Notes: generated by a model not told the origin, from the sequence alone. A DNA stretch of 64,000 nucleotides from Acanthochromis polyacanthus (GCF_021347895.1 NC_067132.1:6074768-6138767); one strand, 5' to 3'. Positions 25,860-38,343 are shown, counted from the first letter of the stretch. Made by a program: numbers and translations.

Positions 25860-25904
25860 CGACACCCGTCTCCACCAGTTAGCAATATGGATGATAGAGC
25901 AGCT

Positions 25905-25985
25905 GCCATAGATATATACAAACGCTAGATGTCTCGAGACGGAGTCGGCGTCGTCGTCACTTGGCGGCCATCTTAGGACAGGGGA
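25905..25985 (+). repeat. isolated terminus of the palindrome family
   Basis: CCATAGATATATACAAACGC through GCGGCCATCTTAGGACAGGG, a fifth copy of this end, only about 45 bases beyond the palindrome. It joins directly to the next MITE at a shared GGACT. Confidence 0.8.
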
Positions 25986-26336
25986 CTCTCTTATCCCGCC
26001 CACATTTTACCGCTTCTGTTGCTGTCTATCAAGTATAGCCATGCCCCCTGGCTCCGCCAACTTTAACGATTTATTTAAAATTCAGTATTGATTTATTTTA
26101 AGATCGGCCACCTGATCTCTCATTTTGACCATGAAAACTAATGGGAAAAAAATCCTGAGCTGTAGAACATCAGTCTATGAAATTTTATTTTTTCCAAAAA
26201 TGAATTGGGGTCTATGGAGAAAAAGCTTTTTGGAGCCAACCCTAGCGGACGGCGTGATAATGCAAGTTTTTGACACTTCCGGGTTGGCTTCAATTCTGGA
26301 GCCAGATGCTACGTCCACTATATATACAGTCTATGG
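25986..26336 (+). mobile_element. MITE family C, copy 1 (truncated)
   Basis: Runs from CTCTTATCCCGCCCAC through CCCTGGCTCCGCCAACTTTA, GACACTTCCGGGTTGGCTTC to ACTATATATACAGTCTATGG. Longer copies are at 43491-43952 and 47639-48160 (inverted). About 160 bases present in the other copies are missing here at the left. No coding capacity. Confidence 0.82.
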
Positions 26337-27184
26337 TCGTGTAGTTGGCCTTTTCATTTTAGTCAGCCAGGGGAGGCAGCAGTGAGCCATACTGGCGGAA
26401 AAGAAGAAGACGAAGAAGAGTCTCCCCTTTTCGACCGAGGCAGTTCCGGTTCGAGGTTGGAGTCGGTGGCCGATTCGGCTCCGGTTTTTTGTTTTTCGAC
26501 AGGCGGTGGGCCGCTTCCGGGCTCCAAAAACTGGGACTCGCACCGGCCCCAACTCATTGCTGGGCCAGAGGTGGCCCGAGGTGAGAGCCCATTACGTCAG
26601 GGGCTGGGGTTACAATCCGACCGTCAACAGGGGAAACACAGAAGCGCCGTTTTTAAACAGCCAAGCGAGCAGCAGTAATGTTCAGTGTTTGTGTTTTAAA
26701 AACCGGTAAATATAGAAGCAAAATCCAAGCAGCAACGGTCTGAGGAGGAGACCCAAAGCTTCCTGGAACTGTGGTCTTCATATGAAATTCAGTGGAAGTT
26801 AGAGGGAGCCTCTTGGACCACACCAGTGTTCGAAACAATCCAGTGGGAGATGGCTACAGCTGTACGAACGGAGCCTGACTAACTCCTCAACAACTAAAAA
26901 GTTCAGAAATGACTACAAGAACCAGAAAAGGCAGCCGGTATGCAGCAGTTTTTGGCCAAAAAGAGCCCCAATTTTTTCCGGCTGCATTCCGTGATTCCAA
27001 CCGGGTCCCTGAACGCAACAGCTGAGCAGGAGTTGATGCAGGCCGCAGTACCGATCCTGATAGGTAAGTTTTATTAAACACCCTGCTGTTAGCCGACTAT
27101 GAATACGCCAGCTACAACAGATCCACATCAATATTATGAACGCTACGCCAGCTAACGTGGTCCGGACACAGGATCAGAGGTCGA
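26337..27184 (+). other. unassigned region with a Myb/SANT-like pseudogene
   Basis: Contains the fragment described at 26727-26882. A donor-like GATAGGTAAGTTTT follows at about 27058. Flanks may be the rest of a decayed Harbinger transposon; no terminal repeats identified. Confidence 0.35.
26727..26882 (+). pseudogene. Myb/SANT-like DNA-binding fragment (Harbinger-type)
   Basis: In one frame: RSEEETQSFLELWSSYEIQW, then KLEGASWTTPVFETIQWEMA, ended by a stop at about 26880. The EEE-T-x-x-L-x-x-W start and the VFE-x-I-x-x-x-M helix are those of Myb/SANT-like proteins, the second protein of PIF/Harbinger transposons and its domesticated relatives. The third helix is broken by stops. Confidence 0.6.
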
Positions 27185-27192
27185 CTATTTGC

Positions 27193-29527
27193 TAGTGATG
27201 TTTCAAGATGTGCCAAGGCTTCAAAGCGTGTGTCGAGTAATGGAGGGGGCGTTTCCACGAAGTGCGTATCGAGGCTTGCTTCATTTAGGGGAGGAGCCAA
27301 AAATGATGACGTTCGAAGCCTCGTGAGCTGGTCGTACTGCTTGACTGGTTCAAGGGGCAGCAAAACGCAATGGATTCCCAGTTCACATTTGTTGGATTTT
27401 TGTCTGCTGTATCTTTGCCTGCAATCGGTTTGAGATTCTTTTTCTCCATAGAAAAAGACCAAAAAGAGAAGATTCTCCCCTTTCTGGGAATACTTTGACC
27501 TGATTTCTCCTAATAAAGTGGCACATAACAGATGAAGTTTAATATGAGTATCTGTGACAACACTGCACATCGCTTGTTCTAATTTCTTTTTTTTCTGGTA
27601 TTTCAAAAGTTGAAGTTTCTGTTTGTGTTCCAAGGAGCTGGAGAAATATTGTCAAAAAAAAAAAAACACCTACATCCCAGCATTGTGGAAAAAATGTATT
27701 TATTTTTTAACCCTTTAAGGTTTGGTCAATTTCCGCCCGAAATTTCTACTGAGATTTACAGAAAGTAAATTGAATGCTGTTCTTGAACTGTTTGGAGTAC
27801 ATGCATGGTTGGGGTCTCATTTGAAAGCTGACAACCTGAATTTTCACCCAGTGCAGTCAGAATTACTCTAGGTGCTACTGGCACAGAGTATTTCATGTTG
27901 GCACACACTGAATTAGGATGAATTTTTTTTTCTCGCCTACATTTTTTCCCTAATAAAACACCTGAAAATCAGTGTGGCAGCACTGCAACAGCTTGAAAAC
28001 ACAATATTGCAAAAGCCTGGGGTCTTACATAGTTCAGGTCAAAATTTCAGAGCAATACTACAAGAAATGAGTGTTTCACACATGTATTTGTACTGATATG
28101 CTCCGCCCCTGTCAATGTTGGATACACTCTTTATACACTGTGCACACTCTCTACAGAATGGTATAAATTCATTTTCACTTCATTTTCCACTTCATTTTCA
28201 TTCCAAAAACTCATAAAGAACTCAAAAAATCACTTCAGATGGGCTTCAGTGTCGATCACACACACAGATTGAGAGGAATACAGAGAAACAGCAGGTGGAG
28301 CCCGGAGCTCACGAATGAAATATCATATAAAGCCGCTGGCAGAGGCGGGATTTATATTCAAGCCATTCAGCAAGCTCATTGGCTACCAGGCCTGTCAATC
28401 TAACGTTTCCTCCGGCGTGATTTGCTGAGAAACAAGTCAATCAAGTGATGTAATCGATATCTGTCAGACTCGGCCATGGTTGGCTATATTGCCGAAGTAG
28501 GCGGAAACGAGTCACCTGATTGGTTGAAGTCCGGTTTGAAGCGGTCGAGAAGCCTCCAGTATCCATTTTGAATCGCGAACAAAGAAAATAGGACCGTGTA
28601 TGATAAAGTTATAATAGAAAGATGCAGTGAATATGAAACGCACAGCGCCACCACGCGCCGCGTGCACGCGCACGGAGCCGATCGTTTTCTGGATTTTTTA
28701 CCTATTTCGAGACATGTTTTGGCCAAAGTATTATACTGGATTGTTTCCTCTGGATGGCTAAGCTTGGGTTCTGGCCGGTTTTTGTGGATTATCTTCTTTT
28801 ATGACCAGAAACGAGCGTCCAAACTGCGTCGACAGGTGAGCTGTGCACGTTTACATGACTTGTTGTTTGTTGGATAAATGTGTTTATATTACCCGCTGTG
28901 GTAATCACATCTGAAAGTGGTTTATACCGGCGGATTCATGAGAATCTCAGCTTTCTATGTGTGTATAGTGTTTGTATAATCGTGTTTGCAGTGTCCTTCT
29001 ATTTTAAAAAAAGCGTATACCGATAAAAAAAACGGCCCGCCCGCGGGCCGCCGTACTTTAATAAAAACAAATAAAATGCTGTCCCTACTTTAGTTTTGCA
29101 ATGGTACCACAAGCACAGTCACAAAGCAAAAAGAAGCACAAGCACATTTTATTTATGTCGCCCTTATTACAATTAAAAGTATTTAAACACTTTACAGAAA
29201 ACCAGAACCTGACCTCAATCAAACAGTCAAACTACAGATCTCAAATCTCTCCCCATTTGTTTCCACTTCCCCCTCTCTCTCTGCTATCAGGAAAAAGAGA
29301 CACTATATTAAGTATATTACATGTTTATTGGCATTATCATTTAAAACAATTCAAAGCTTCACATAGCAAAGCCAGTGTGTCATTATAGGCACTCTGCCTG
29401 TTTTACTTTTATTTGTCCACTTGATGGTGCAGTAGAGCAAAAGAAGCACCATGAAGCTTTGACCCATGAGTGAACCAACTGGATGGAAAGCCTCAGTGCT
29501 TCATGACGCTTCATCTCGCCATCACTA
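27193..29527 (+). mobile_element. 2.3-kb non-autonomous hAT element with 8-base target duplication
   Basis: Flanked by CTATTTGC at 27185-27192 and 29528-29535. Ends read TAGTGATG and, inverted, TAGTGATGGCGAGATGAAGC; similarity inside the ends is patchy (CTTCAAAGCG against CTTCATGG). The interior contains repeat D (27712-29050) and no transposase. Confidence 0.7.
27712..29050 (+). repeat. interspersed repeat D, uninterrupted copy
   Basis: From GGTCAATTTCCGCCCGAAAT through GTCTTACATAGTTCAGGTCA, GATGCAGTGAATATGAAACG and GTAATCACATCTGAAAGTGG to a GC hairpin ACGGCCCGCCCGCGGGCC at about 29030. The second copy, D' (36219-45053), is split by three other elements. The frame HVLAKVLYWIVSSGWLSL near 28712 matches HVLDKIVYWLVSSG in D', so the family may once have encoded a protein, possibly of a THAP/P-element type. 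Confidence 0.75.
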
Positions 29528-29535
29528 CTATTTGC

Positions 29536-30163
29536 TAACCAGTTAGCCACTGCTAAGCTAGCAAGCTATGAAAACCGTATTATAAAACCTGAGAAACAGC
29601 AGCAATATTTCATGACCAGACCTGTATTCAGAACCTACACACATTTTGACAGATAATCAGTTGTGCTTTTCAAGCAGATTTCAATCTGAAACATATTAGC
29701 AACATACCGGTATGTTGTTTCTTACAACATATGTCACACCAAGCTCGATAAACTGCACTACTGCAGCAGATATATTATTGAAGTGTGCTTACATTACATG
29801 TCTACATACACTACTCACAAAAAGTTACTCAACTTTCAGGTGACATTTATGGAAATTGTAAAAATTAATGCTATGGTGATATTAAATCATGAAAGTAGGG
29901 CATTTAATTAGAAACATGCAATAGTGATTTCCTCATCTCAAACAATTTATTAAAACAAAAGCTAACAGCAGTGAAGGGTGTATCACAATTAAAATGTCTC
30001 ATGACAGTTTGCACAGAACAGCAGCCTTCAGCTGCAATCCGGTACAGTTGTGTCCCACCAGTAGCGTGATCACGGATGTTCCCAGACAACAGCTGACCTC
30101 TGTCTCGTAATTAAGATCATCTATAAAAGTAAATATAGATACTATCATCAATTTATTGCGTTT
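29536..30163. other. no gene recognised
   Basis: AT-rich sequence. Nothing identified beyond short low-complexity runs. Confidence 0.4.
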
Positions 30164-30179
30164 GTTTAACCACTATGTA

Positions 30180-30860
30180 GGTTAGCCGCAGCAAGACAGA
30201 GTATCTGTGTGTGAATGAGAGGGACCCAAGTGGAAGAGTGAGGTTACAGGGAGAAGAGATCAAGAAGGTGGAGGATTTTAAGTACTTCGGGTCAACAGTC
30301 CGGAGCAATGGAGAGTGTGGAAAAGAGGTGAAGAAGCGTGTACGTGCAGGCTGGAATGGCTGGAGAAAAGTGTCAGGTGTGATAGAAGAGTTTCAGCTAA
30401 AATGAAAGGAAAGGTCTACAAAACTCTGGTGAGACCAGCCATGTTGTTTGGTCTGGAGACCGTGTCGCTGAGGAAAAGACAGGAGGCAGAGCTGGAGGTA
30501 GCAGAACTGAAGATGCTGAGGTTCTCTTTGGGAGTGACCAGGATGGATAGGATCAGGAATGAGTACATCAGAGGGACAGCACATGTTAGAGGCTTTGGAG
30601 ATAAAGTCAGAGAGGCCAGACTGAGATGGTTCAGACATGTCCAGAGGAGAGAGAGTGAATATATTGGTAGAAGGATGCTGAGTTTCCCACTGCCAGGCAG
30701 GAGGCCTAGAGGAAGACCAAAGAGGAGGTTTATGGATGTGGTTAAAGAGGACATGAAGGTAGTTGGTGTGAGAGAAGAGGATGCAGCAGACAGGGTTAGA
30801 TGGAGGCAATTGATTCGCTGTGGCGACCCCTGAAGGGAAAAGCCGAAAGGAAAAGAAGAA
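30180..30860 (+). mobile_element. 5'-truncated RTE-type LINE with 16-base target duplication
   Basis: 681 bases between GTTTAACCACTATGTA (30164-30179) and GTTTAACCGCTATGTA (30861-30876), one mismatch. The 3' end is GGGAAAAGCCGAAAGGAAAA followed by GAAGAA. A long target duplication, 5' truncation and a short tandem tail are hallmarks of target-primed reverse transcription. Confidence 0.88.
30211..30833 (+). pseudogene. C-terminal part of RTE LINE reverse transcriptase protein
   Basis: First frame: VNERDPSGRVRLQGEEIKK, VEDFKYFGSTVRSNGECG. Second frame from about 30380: DRRVSAKMKGKVYKTLVR, PAMLFGLETVSLRKRQEAE, AELKMLRFSLGVTRMDRI, RPRGRPKRRFMDVV, ending RCGDP at 30833. The frame changes at about 30375-30390, where SGVI passes to DRRVS with the expected intervening residue lost. 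This is the post-RT region typical of RTE elements. Only the 3' third of the ORF is present. Confidence 0.85.
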
Positions 30861-30876
30861 GTTTAACCGCTATGTA

Positions 30877-31545
30877 ATGGATGCAAACGTATTTGAGGCT
30901 AAGTAGCTAAGCTAAATGAATTATGGAATAATAATAAACGTCAGAAGAACTGCAGCCTAGTGGCTCGGGGCTGTGAAGCCTGAGAACCTAATTTAAATAA
31001 TAATAATAATAAAAACTGGGTAAGTTTATCCCCGTGTTTTGGAACAATAGCGCCATCAGCTGGAACCGAACAACTACACGACGCGCTCATGTTACGCGTT
31101 ATGCTGCACACAGTGCAGATCAACAACTATTGTGTACAATCAGAAATTGCGACCGCACGCGTGTGTCAGCGCGTAAAAGTATTTGTCAAACAGTAACAGA
31201 CAGGCGTGTACATGCTGCTTCATATGCACGCAGCTTCTTGTTACGCATGACAGAGTTCGCGCACGTCATTTCCGCGTACGTGTGAGCGCGTGACCGAAAT
31301 GTTCTATTATCTTCATGTGAGCATTAATGCGTGCGTTTGTAAAAAAACGCATGAATTTTACGCGTGACCGCTCCGTGTAGTGTGATTGTCGGTGCGCAGT
31401 AATGATCACACGTGAACGCATGAATGGGACGCCATTATAAGTCAATGGGGAAATTGCATTACGCGTCAGGCGCACAGGCGTCAAAGTATGCGCGCGTGTG
31501 ACACGTTCAGTTGATAGCTGCGCACGCTTTTTGACACGATTCTGA
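30877..31545. other. CpG-dense segment without a gene
   Basis: Between about 31060 and 31550 the sequence is packed with CG in ACGCGT, CGCGTG, GCGCGTG and ACGCATG contexts, in contrast to AT-rich flanks. No open frame fits a protein. It could be a young, still CpG-rich MITE or a CpG island. Confidence 0.45.
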
Positions 31546-31852
31546 CGCCATACACACACACACACACACACACACACTGTGTTTTCCTATCCTTGTGGGG
31601 ATCTACCATTGACTCCCATTCATATCTAACCCCCAACCTTTACCCTAACCCTAACCTTAACCCAGACCAAAACAATGCCTAACCCTAAAGAAACGTTTTT
31701 GCACTTTTACTTTTTTCAGTAACAACAACATGGCCAAGAAAACACTGTTTCCCCTCATGGGGACCCAAATGAGGTCCCCACAAATGACATTTCTTTTGGT
31801 TTTCCTATGGTTGTGGGGACATTAGGTCCCCACAACAGTAGCCACCACCTGA

Positions 31853-31906
<54 letters not shown>
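31546..31906. repeat. repeat E, copy 1, with (CA)n at both ends
   Basis: A (CA)n run (31551-31577), then GTTTTCCTATCCTTGTGGGG, CCCTAACCCTAACCTTAACC, ATGGCCAAGAAAACACTGTT and GGTTGTGGGGACATTAGGTC, then a longer (CA)n (31853-31905). It recurs at 59940-60270 and twice at 62958-63660. Confidence 0.9.
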
Positions 31907-31909
<3 letters not shown>

Positions 31910-32299
31910 TACACACGACACTATGGCTGATAACTAGCTGGCGACATATACCACTGTATTTTGAAGCGCTCATGCGATTACAGGTTTTAGAGCTCAGTGC
32001 ATTACAGAAATGACAGTGGCACAGTAACCTCATGCAAAATGGCCCCCATCTTCATTGTCACACCATTTTTCACCCACCCCCTGTTTGAATCCGTTTAGTT
32101 AGTTGCAAATATTTTAAATCTGTCATTCCAAGATAGTAACAGTATGAGGCATACAATATATAATAACATGGTAGTGCATTCCTTGGACATGCAAATATAC
32201 TGCCATAAAATATAACATTTCAGACAATTTTCAAACCTTGAAAATTCGAATAAAATTAACAAACAACAAAAACTGTCACCATTTGGGACAGACAATAAA

Positions 32300-32300
<1 letters not shown>
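31907..32300 (+). other. possible LINE 3' end before the ATCT array
   Basis: No frame recognised. The segment ends GGGACAGACAATAAAAATCT and passes straight into the ATCT array, the usual way some fish LINEs end. Confidence 0.35.
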
Positions 32301-32413
<113 letters not shown>

Positions 32414-32459
32414 CTAAATTCAGCTGTTTCATAGCTCCAACTTGTCAGTCTTAGTGAAT

Positions 32460-32632
32460 ATATATAATTGTTATTGTATGATCTATCCATCCATTTTCTA
32501 TACACCACTTAATCCTCACTGAGGTAGCAGAGGGGCTGGAGTCAGCTGACTTAGGGTGAAGGCAGGGGACACCCTCGACATCCTATTACCTAGCTACACG
32601 TAGAGTCAACCAGTCAGACTCACATTCACACC
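32460..32632 (-). repeat. tail of the SINE-type repeat, inverted
   Basis: ATCCATCCATTTTCTATACA and GGGGCTGGAGTCAGCTGACT are the reverse complement of the end of the 15186-15545 repeat. It is cut by the Tc1 element that starts at 32635. Confidence 0.75.
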
Positions 32633-32634
32633 TA

Positions 32635-34253
32635 CAGTGCCTTGTGAAAGTATTCGGCCCCCTTGAACTTTTCAACCTTTCGCCGCATTTCAGGCTTCAA
32701 ACATAAAGATATAAATTTTAATTTTTTGTCAAGAATCAACAACAAGTGGGACACAATCGTGAAGTGGAACGAAATTTATTGGATATTTTAAACTTTTTAA
32801 CAAATAAAAACCTGAAAAGTGGGGCGTGCAATATTATTCGGCCCCCTTGCATTAATACTTTGTAGCGCCACCTTTTGCTGCAATTACAGCTGCAAGTCGC
32901 TTGGGGTATGTCTCTATCAGTTTTGCACATCGAGAGACTGAAATTCTTGCCCATTCTTCCTTGCAAAACAGCTTGAGCTCAGTGAGGTTGGATGGAGAGC
33001 GTTTGTGAACAGCAGTTTTCAGCTCTGCCCACAGATTCTCGATTGGATTCAGGTCTGAACTTTGACTTGGCCATTCTAACACCTGGATACGTTTATTTGT
33101 CAACCATTCCATTGTAGATTTGGCTTTATGTTTTGGATCATTGTCCTGTTGGAAGATAAATCTCCGTCCCAGTCTCAGGTCTTTTGCAGACTCCAACAGG
33201 TTTTCTTCCAGAATGGTCCTGTATTTGGCTCCATTCATCTTCCCATCAATTTTAACCATCTTCCCTGTCCCTGCTGAAGAAAAGCAGGCCCAAACCATGA
33301 GGCTGCCACCACCATGTTTGACAGTGGGGATGGTGTGTTCAGGGTGATGAGCTGTGTTGCTTTTACGCCAAACATATCGTTTTGCATTGTGGCCAAAAAG
33401 TTCGGTTTTGGTTTCATCTGACCAGAGCACCTTCTTCCACGTTTGCCGTGTCTCCCAGGTGGCTTGTGGCAAACTTCAAACGAGACTTTTTATGGATATC
33501 TTTGAGAAATGGCTTTCTTCTTGCCACTCTCCCATAAAGGCCAGATTTGTGCAGTGTACAACTGATTGTTGTCCTATGGACAGACTCTCCTACCTCAGCT
33601 GTAGATCTCTGCAGTTCATCCAGAGTGATCATGGGCCTCTTGACTGCATCTCTGATCAGTCTTCTCCTTGTTCGAGGTGAAAGTTTAGAGGGACGGCCGG
33701 GTCTTGGTAGATTTGCAGTGGTCTGATACTCCTTCCATTTCAATATAATTGCTTGCACAGTGCTCCTTGAGATGTTTAAAGCTTGGGAAATCTTTTTCTA
33801 TCCAAATCCGGCTTTAAACTTCTCCACAACAGTATCTCGGACCTGCCTGGTGTGTTCCTTGGTCTTCATGATGCTCTCTGCACTTTAAAGAGAACCCTGA
33901 GACTATCACAGAGCAGGTGCATTTATACGGAGACTTGATTACACACAGGTGGATTCTATTTATCATCATCAGTCATTTAGGACAACATTGGATCATTCAG
34001 AGATCCTCATTGAACTTCTGGAGTGAGTTTGCTGCACTGAAAGTTAAGGGGCCGAATAATATTGCACACCCCACTTTTCAGGTTTTTATTTGTTAAAAAA
34101 GTATAAAATAGCCAATAAATTTCATTCCACTTCACGATTGTGTCCCAATTGTTGTTGATTCTTGACAAAAAATTAAAATTTTATATCTTTATGTTTGAAG
34201 CCTGAAATGTGGCGAAAGGTTGAAAAGTTTAAGGGGGCCGAATACAAGGCACT
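32635..34253 (-). mobile_element. Tc1-like transposon, second family, decayed
   Basis: Left end follows TA at 32633-32634 and begins CAGTGCCTTGTGAAAGTATT; the right end, inverted, begins AGTGCCTTGTATTCGGCCCC. Inverted repeats of about 220 bases include an inner GCAATATTATTCGGCCCC block, again an IR/DR layout. Length about 1.62 kb. Transposase is broken. Tc1-B starts only 11 bases further on. Confidence 0.93.
32852..33869 (-). pseudogene. Tc1 transposase, one nonsense codon and one frameshift
   Basis: Starts with the ATG at 33869. A TAG at 33798-33800 interrupts the first helix-turn-helix (KFKAGFG-stop-KKISQ). After the DNA-binding half (LPRPGRPSKLSPRTRRRL, TISCTLHKSGLYGR) the frame shifts at about 33445-33475 in the segment leading to the first catalytic Asp. 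The core is then readable: [41 protein letters not shown] and SSDLNPIENLW, so the DD34E residues survive. It ends TKY like other fish Tc1 proteins. Confidence 0.92.
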
Positions 34254-34264
34254 ATATATATGTA

Positions 34265-35899
<1,635 letters not shown>

Positions 35900-35947
<48 letters not shown>

Positions 35948-35948
35948 A
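35900..35948. repeat. (TA)n microsatellite
   Basis: TA run that served as, or grew from, the Tc1-B target site. Confidence 0.9.
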
Positions 35949-36057
35949 TTTAAGCAGACCATCTTTGGGATATTTCAAAGAAAAAAGTGTGGCATCATCT
36001 CTCTTAGTATCACACAAATTTATGTCATACTGGTATCCGCCATGCTGAGGAATATTT

Positions 36058-36218
36058 TTTAAATTTTATTTAACCTTTATTTATACAGGTAATGTCATTG
36101 AGACACTGGGTCTCATTCTCAAGAGAGACCTGTCCTGAAAATCACAACAAGACAACATTGAGTCACTGACCAACAACACTAAGGGACCTGTACTAGACAA
36201 TATAACAATACAACATAA
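36058..36218 (-). mobile_element. 3' end of an L2/CR1-like LINE
   Basis: Minus-strand text ends GGTCTCTCTTGAGAATGAGA, then a stem partner, then TATAAATAAAGGTTAAATAA. The segment 36193-36218 is repeated with one mismatch at 45054-45079, where the body of what looks like the same LINE begins. The D' repeat therefore seems to be inserted in this LINE. Confidence 0.6.
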
Positions 36219-36416
36219 GCTTCAGTCAATTTTCGCCTGAAATTTCAACTGAAGATGTACGGAAAGTAAATTGAATGCTGTTCTTGAACTATTTTGAGTA
36301 CATGCATGGTTGTGGTCTCCTTTGAAAGCTGACAACCTGAATTTTCACCCAGTGCAGTCAAAATTACTCTAGGTGCTACTGGCACAGAGTATTTTATATT
36401 GGAACACACTGAATTA

Positions 36417-37238
36417 AGGTCCTTACACACCGGGAGCGATGCGAATAAATGATGCGAAATTGCGAAATATTCGGATGCGAGTTTTGACGCACCTGTCCAT
36501 ACATATCAAGCACGATGCGTTTTTGCGACTTTCCGAAGGGGAGGAAGACGCATCCCAGGAGGAAGCGAGAAAGAAAAAAAGAAAAAGAAGCGCAGCACAT
36601 GGGTGCACCCAATACTACATAAAAAAGAGAACTTGGTGAGTTCCACTGCTTGGTTCAGGAGCTTAAACTATACCACGGTCGCTTCAGAACTTATTTTCGG
36701 ATGTCCGTCGGCCAGTTTGAGGTTCTTCTGAAACAGCTAGCTCCAAGTTTGAAGAAGCAAAGGACTAATTTCAGGGAGCCGATTGATCCGGAGCAGCGAC
36801 TGGCCGTGTGTCTGCAACAGTTGTTTATAATGTGCGTATTTAATGAGCGGAAAGTTCTGTTTGATTGTTCACAGTTCTTCGTGTACAAAAAAACAAAACG
36901 AAACACCCCGCCATTCTGACAGTTTCTTTAAAAACCTACACATGTCTGAATCTCAGAGATCACCGATTGTAAGCAGAAATCCAGTGTCACTGACCTGTCA
37001 CAGCAGCAGCTGGAGCGGGACGTCGCAACAACACGCAGTCTGATTGGTCAGAAGTCGTCACAAAGAATGCGAAACTTTAGAAAAATCGACTGTGATGCGA
37101 AGAAATAAATGCCGCAAAATCGCTGAGCGAGAAAACGTTGCCGATGTGAACGCGTGTATTGACAGGATACAGGTTCGAAAAAAATATTGACGTCCCAAAA
37201 AAACGCACGTAAAAAACGCACCTGGTGTGTAAGGACCT
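36417..37238 (+). mobile_element. PIF/Harbinger non-autonomous element
   Basis: 822 bases between TTA at 36414-36416 and 37239-37241. Ends: AGGTCCTTACACACCGGG and, inverted, AGGTCCTTACACACCAGG. The undisturbed D copy reads GAATTAGGATG at this point, with a single TTA, which proves the insertion and the 3-base duplication typical of Harbinger. A transposase fragment remains inside. Confidence 0.93.
36598..36880 (+). pseudogene. Harbinger transposase N-terminal fragment
   Basis: WVHPILHKK in one frame, then after a one-base change GEFHCLVQELKLYHGRFRTY, FRMSVGQFEVLLKQLAP and TNFREPIDPEQRLAVCL in the next. This is the N-terminal helical region of HARBI1-like nucleases. The DDE catalytic part is absent, so the element cannot move on its own. 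Confidence 0.82.
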
Positions 37239-37470
37239 TTAGGATGAATTTTATTTTTGCATAAATTTTTTCCCTAATAAAACACCTGAAAAAGACTTCC
37301 GGATGAGCCTTCGAGAGATGTAGACGTCTTTTCTGAGTGCTCCCACATTGACCTTAAACTTTTCCAACAGGATCCTTTTCATTTATGGACGCTATACAGG
37401 CCACTTGGTTAATGTTATAAGCGAGCAGTATTTTGACTTTTACAAATTATAGTGCAATTATTTGCTAAGG

Positions 37471-38343
37471 ATGCCTCTGAAGAAATCTAACGTTGCTAAG
37501 GCTAACGAAGAAGTAGCAACTAGCCCTGCCAATGTTAACGACCCAGCAGAAATCATGGATCATTCTGCCGTGTTGCAGGCCATTGAAGCAATGAGGTCTG
37601 AACTTTTGGCGAAAATGGACGAGAAGGCTGAAATTCACAGTGACTTGATGCGTAAGCAGATAAATATGCTGAGAGAAGAAATGAGGGCGGCTAATGAGCA
37701 AGCTAACAATAGAGTTAACCTGCTAGACGAGCGTACTGCTGGCTTGGAAGTAGCCGCTAATGCTCATTCGGATGCCATCACTAATCTGGAGCAACAAGTG
37801 AACGAGTTGAAGCAAGAAGTGGCAACTCTCAAAACAAAAGCTGAGGACCTGGAGGGAAGATCCCGTAGATGCAATTTACGCGTGGTCGGTATCAAGGAGG
37901 GTCGGGAACATGGTAAAAAAGCGAGTGATTTTATCGCCGGACTTTTAGAAGAAGTGTTTAAGTTGGACGCTCGCCCGATGATAGACCGAGCCCATCGCAC
38001 TTTGCAACGAGTCCCGGGTAAAGATCAACCACCGCAAGCTTTTGTGGTTAAATGTCACTACTATCAAGAGAAGGAAACGATTCTACGGAAGGCGCTTGCT
38101 TCTCAGAAACTCGTCACTGGAGACGGTGATGTTGTCAAAGTGTTTCCTGACTACATACAGACTGTGGCGCGTCAGAGAGCTGCTTTTGGACCGGTGAAAC
38201 AACTACTGCGCCGCTGCGAAGGAGTGAAGTATGGGCTTCTGTATCCTGCAAAACTACTTATTACGACCCCGGACGGCGAGCAGAGGACTTTCATTGATCC
38301 AGTGAAGGCAGAAACGTTTGTCAAGGGACTCCAGACTTCATAA
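37471..38343 (+). CDS. L1-B ORF1p, intact
   Basis: 290 codons from the ATG at 37471; the frame is open three codons further but without an ATG. N-terminus basic (MPLKKSNVAK), then a long heptad-rich coiled coil at about residues 35-135 (MLREEMRAANEQANNRVNLL, LEQQVNELKQEVATLKTKAE), an RRM starting RSRRCNLRVVGIKEG, and the C-terminal domain (DRAHRTLQRVPGKDQPPQAF, YLL-like GLLYPAKL). The family protein trimerises, binds the LINE RNA and acts as a chaperone in the ribonucleoprotein. No lesions seen. Confidence 0.92.
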   Translation: MPLKKSNVAKANEEVATSPANVNDPAEIMDHSAVLQAIEAMRSELLAKMDEKAEIHSDLMRKQINMLREEMRAANEQANNRVNLLDERTAGLEVAANAHSDAITNLEQQVNELKQEVATLKTKAEDLEGRSRRCNLRVVGIKEGREHGKKASDFIAGLLEEVFKLDARPMIDRAHRTLQRVPGKDQPPQAFVVKCHYYQEKETILRKALASQKLVTGDGDVVKVFPDYIQTVARQRAAFGPVKQLLRRCEGVKYGLLYPAKLLITTPDGEQRTFIDPVKAETFVKGLQTS

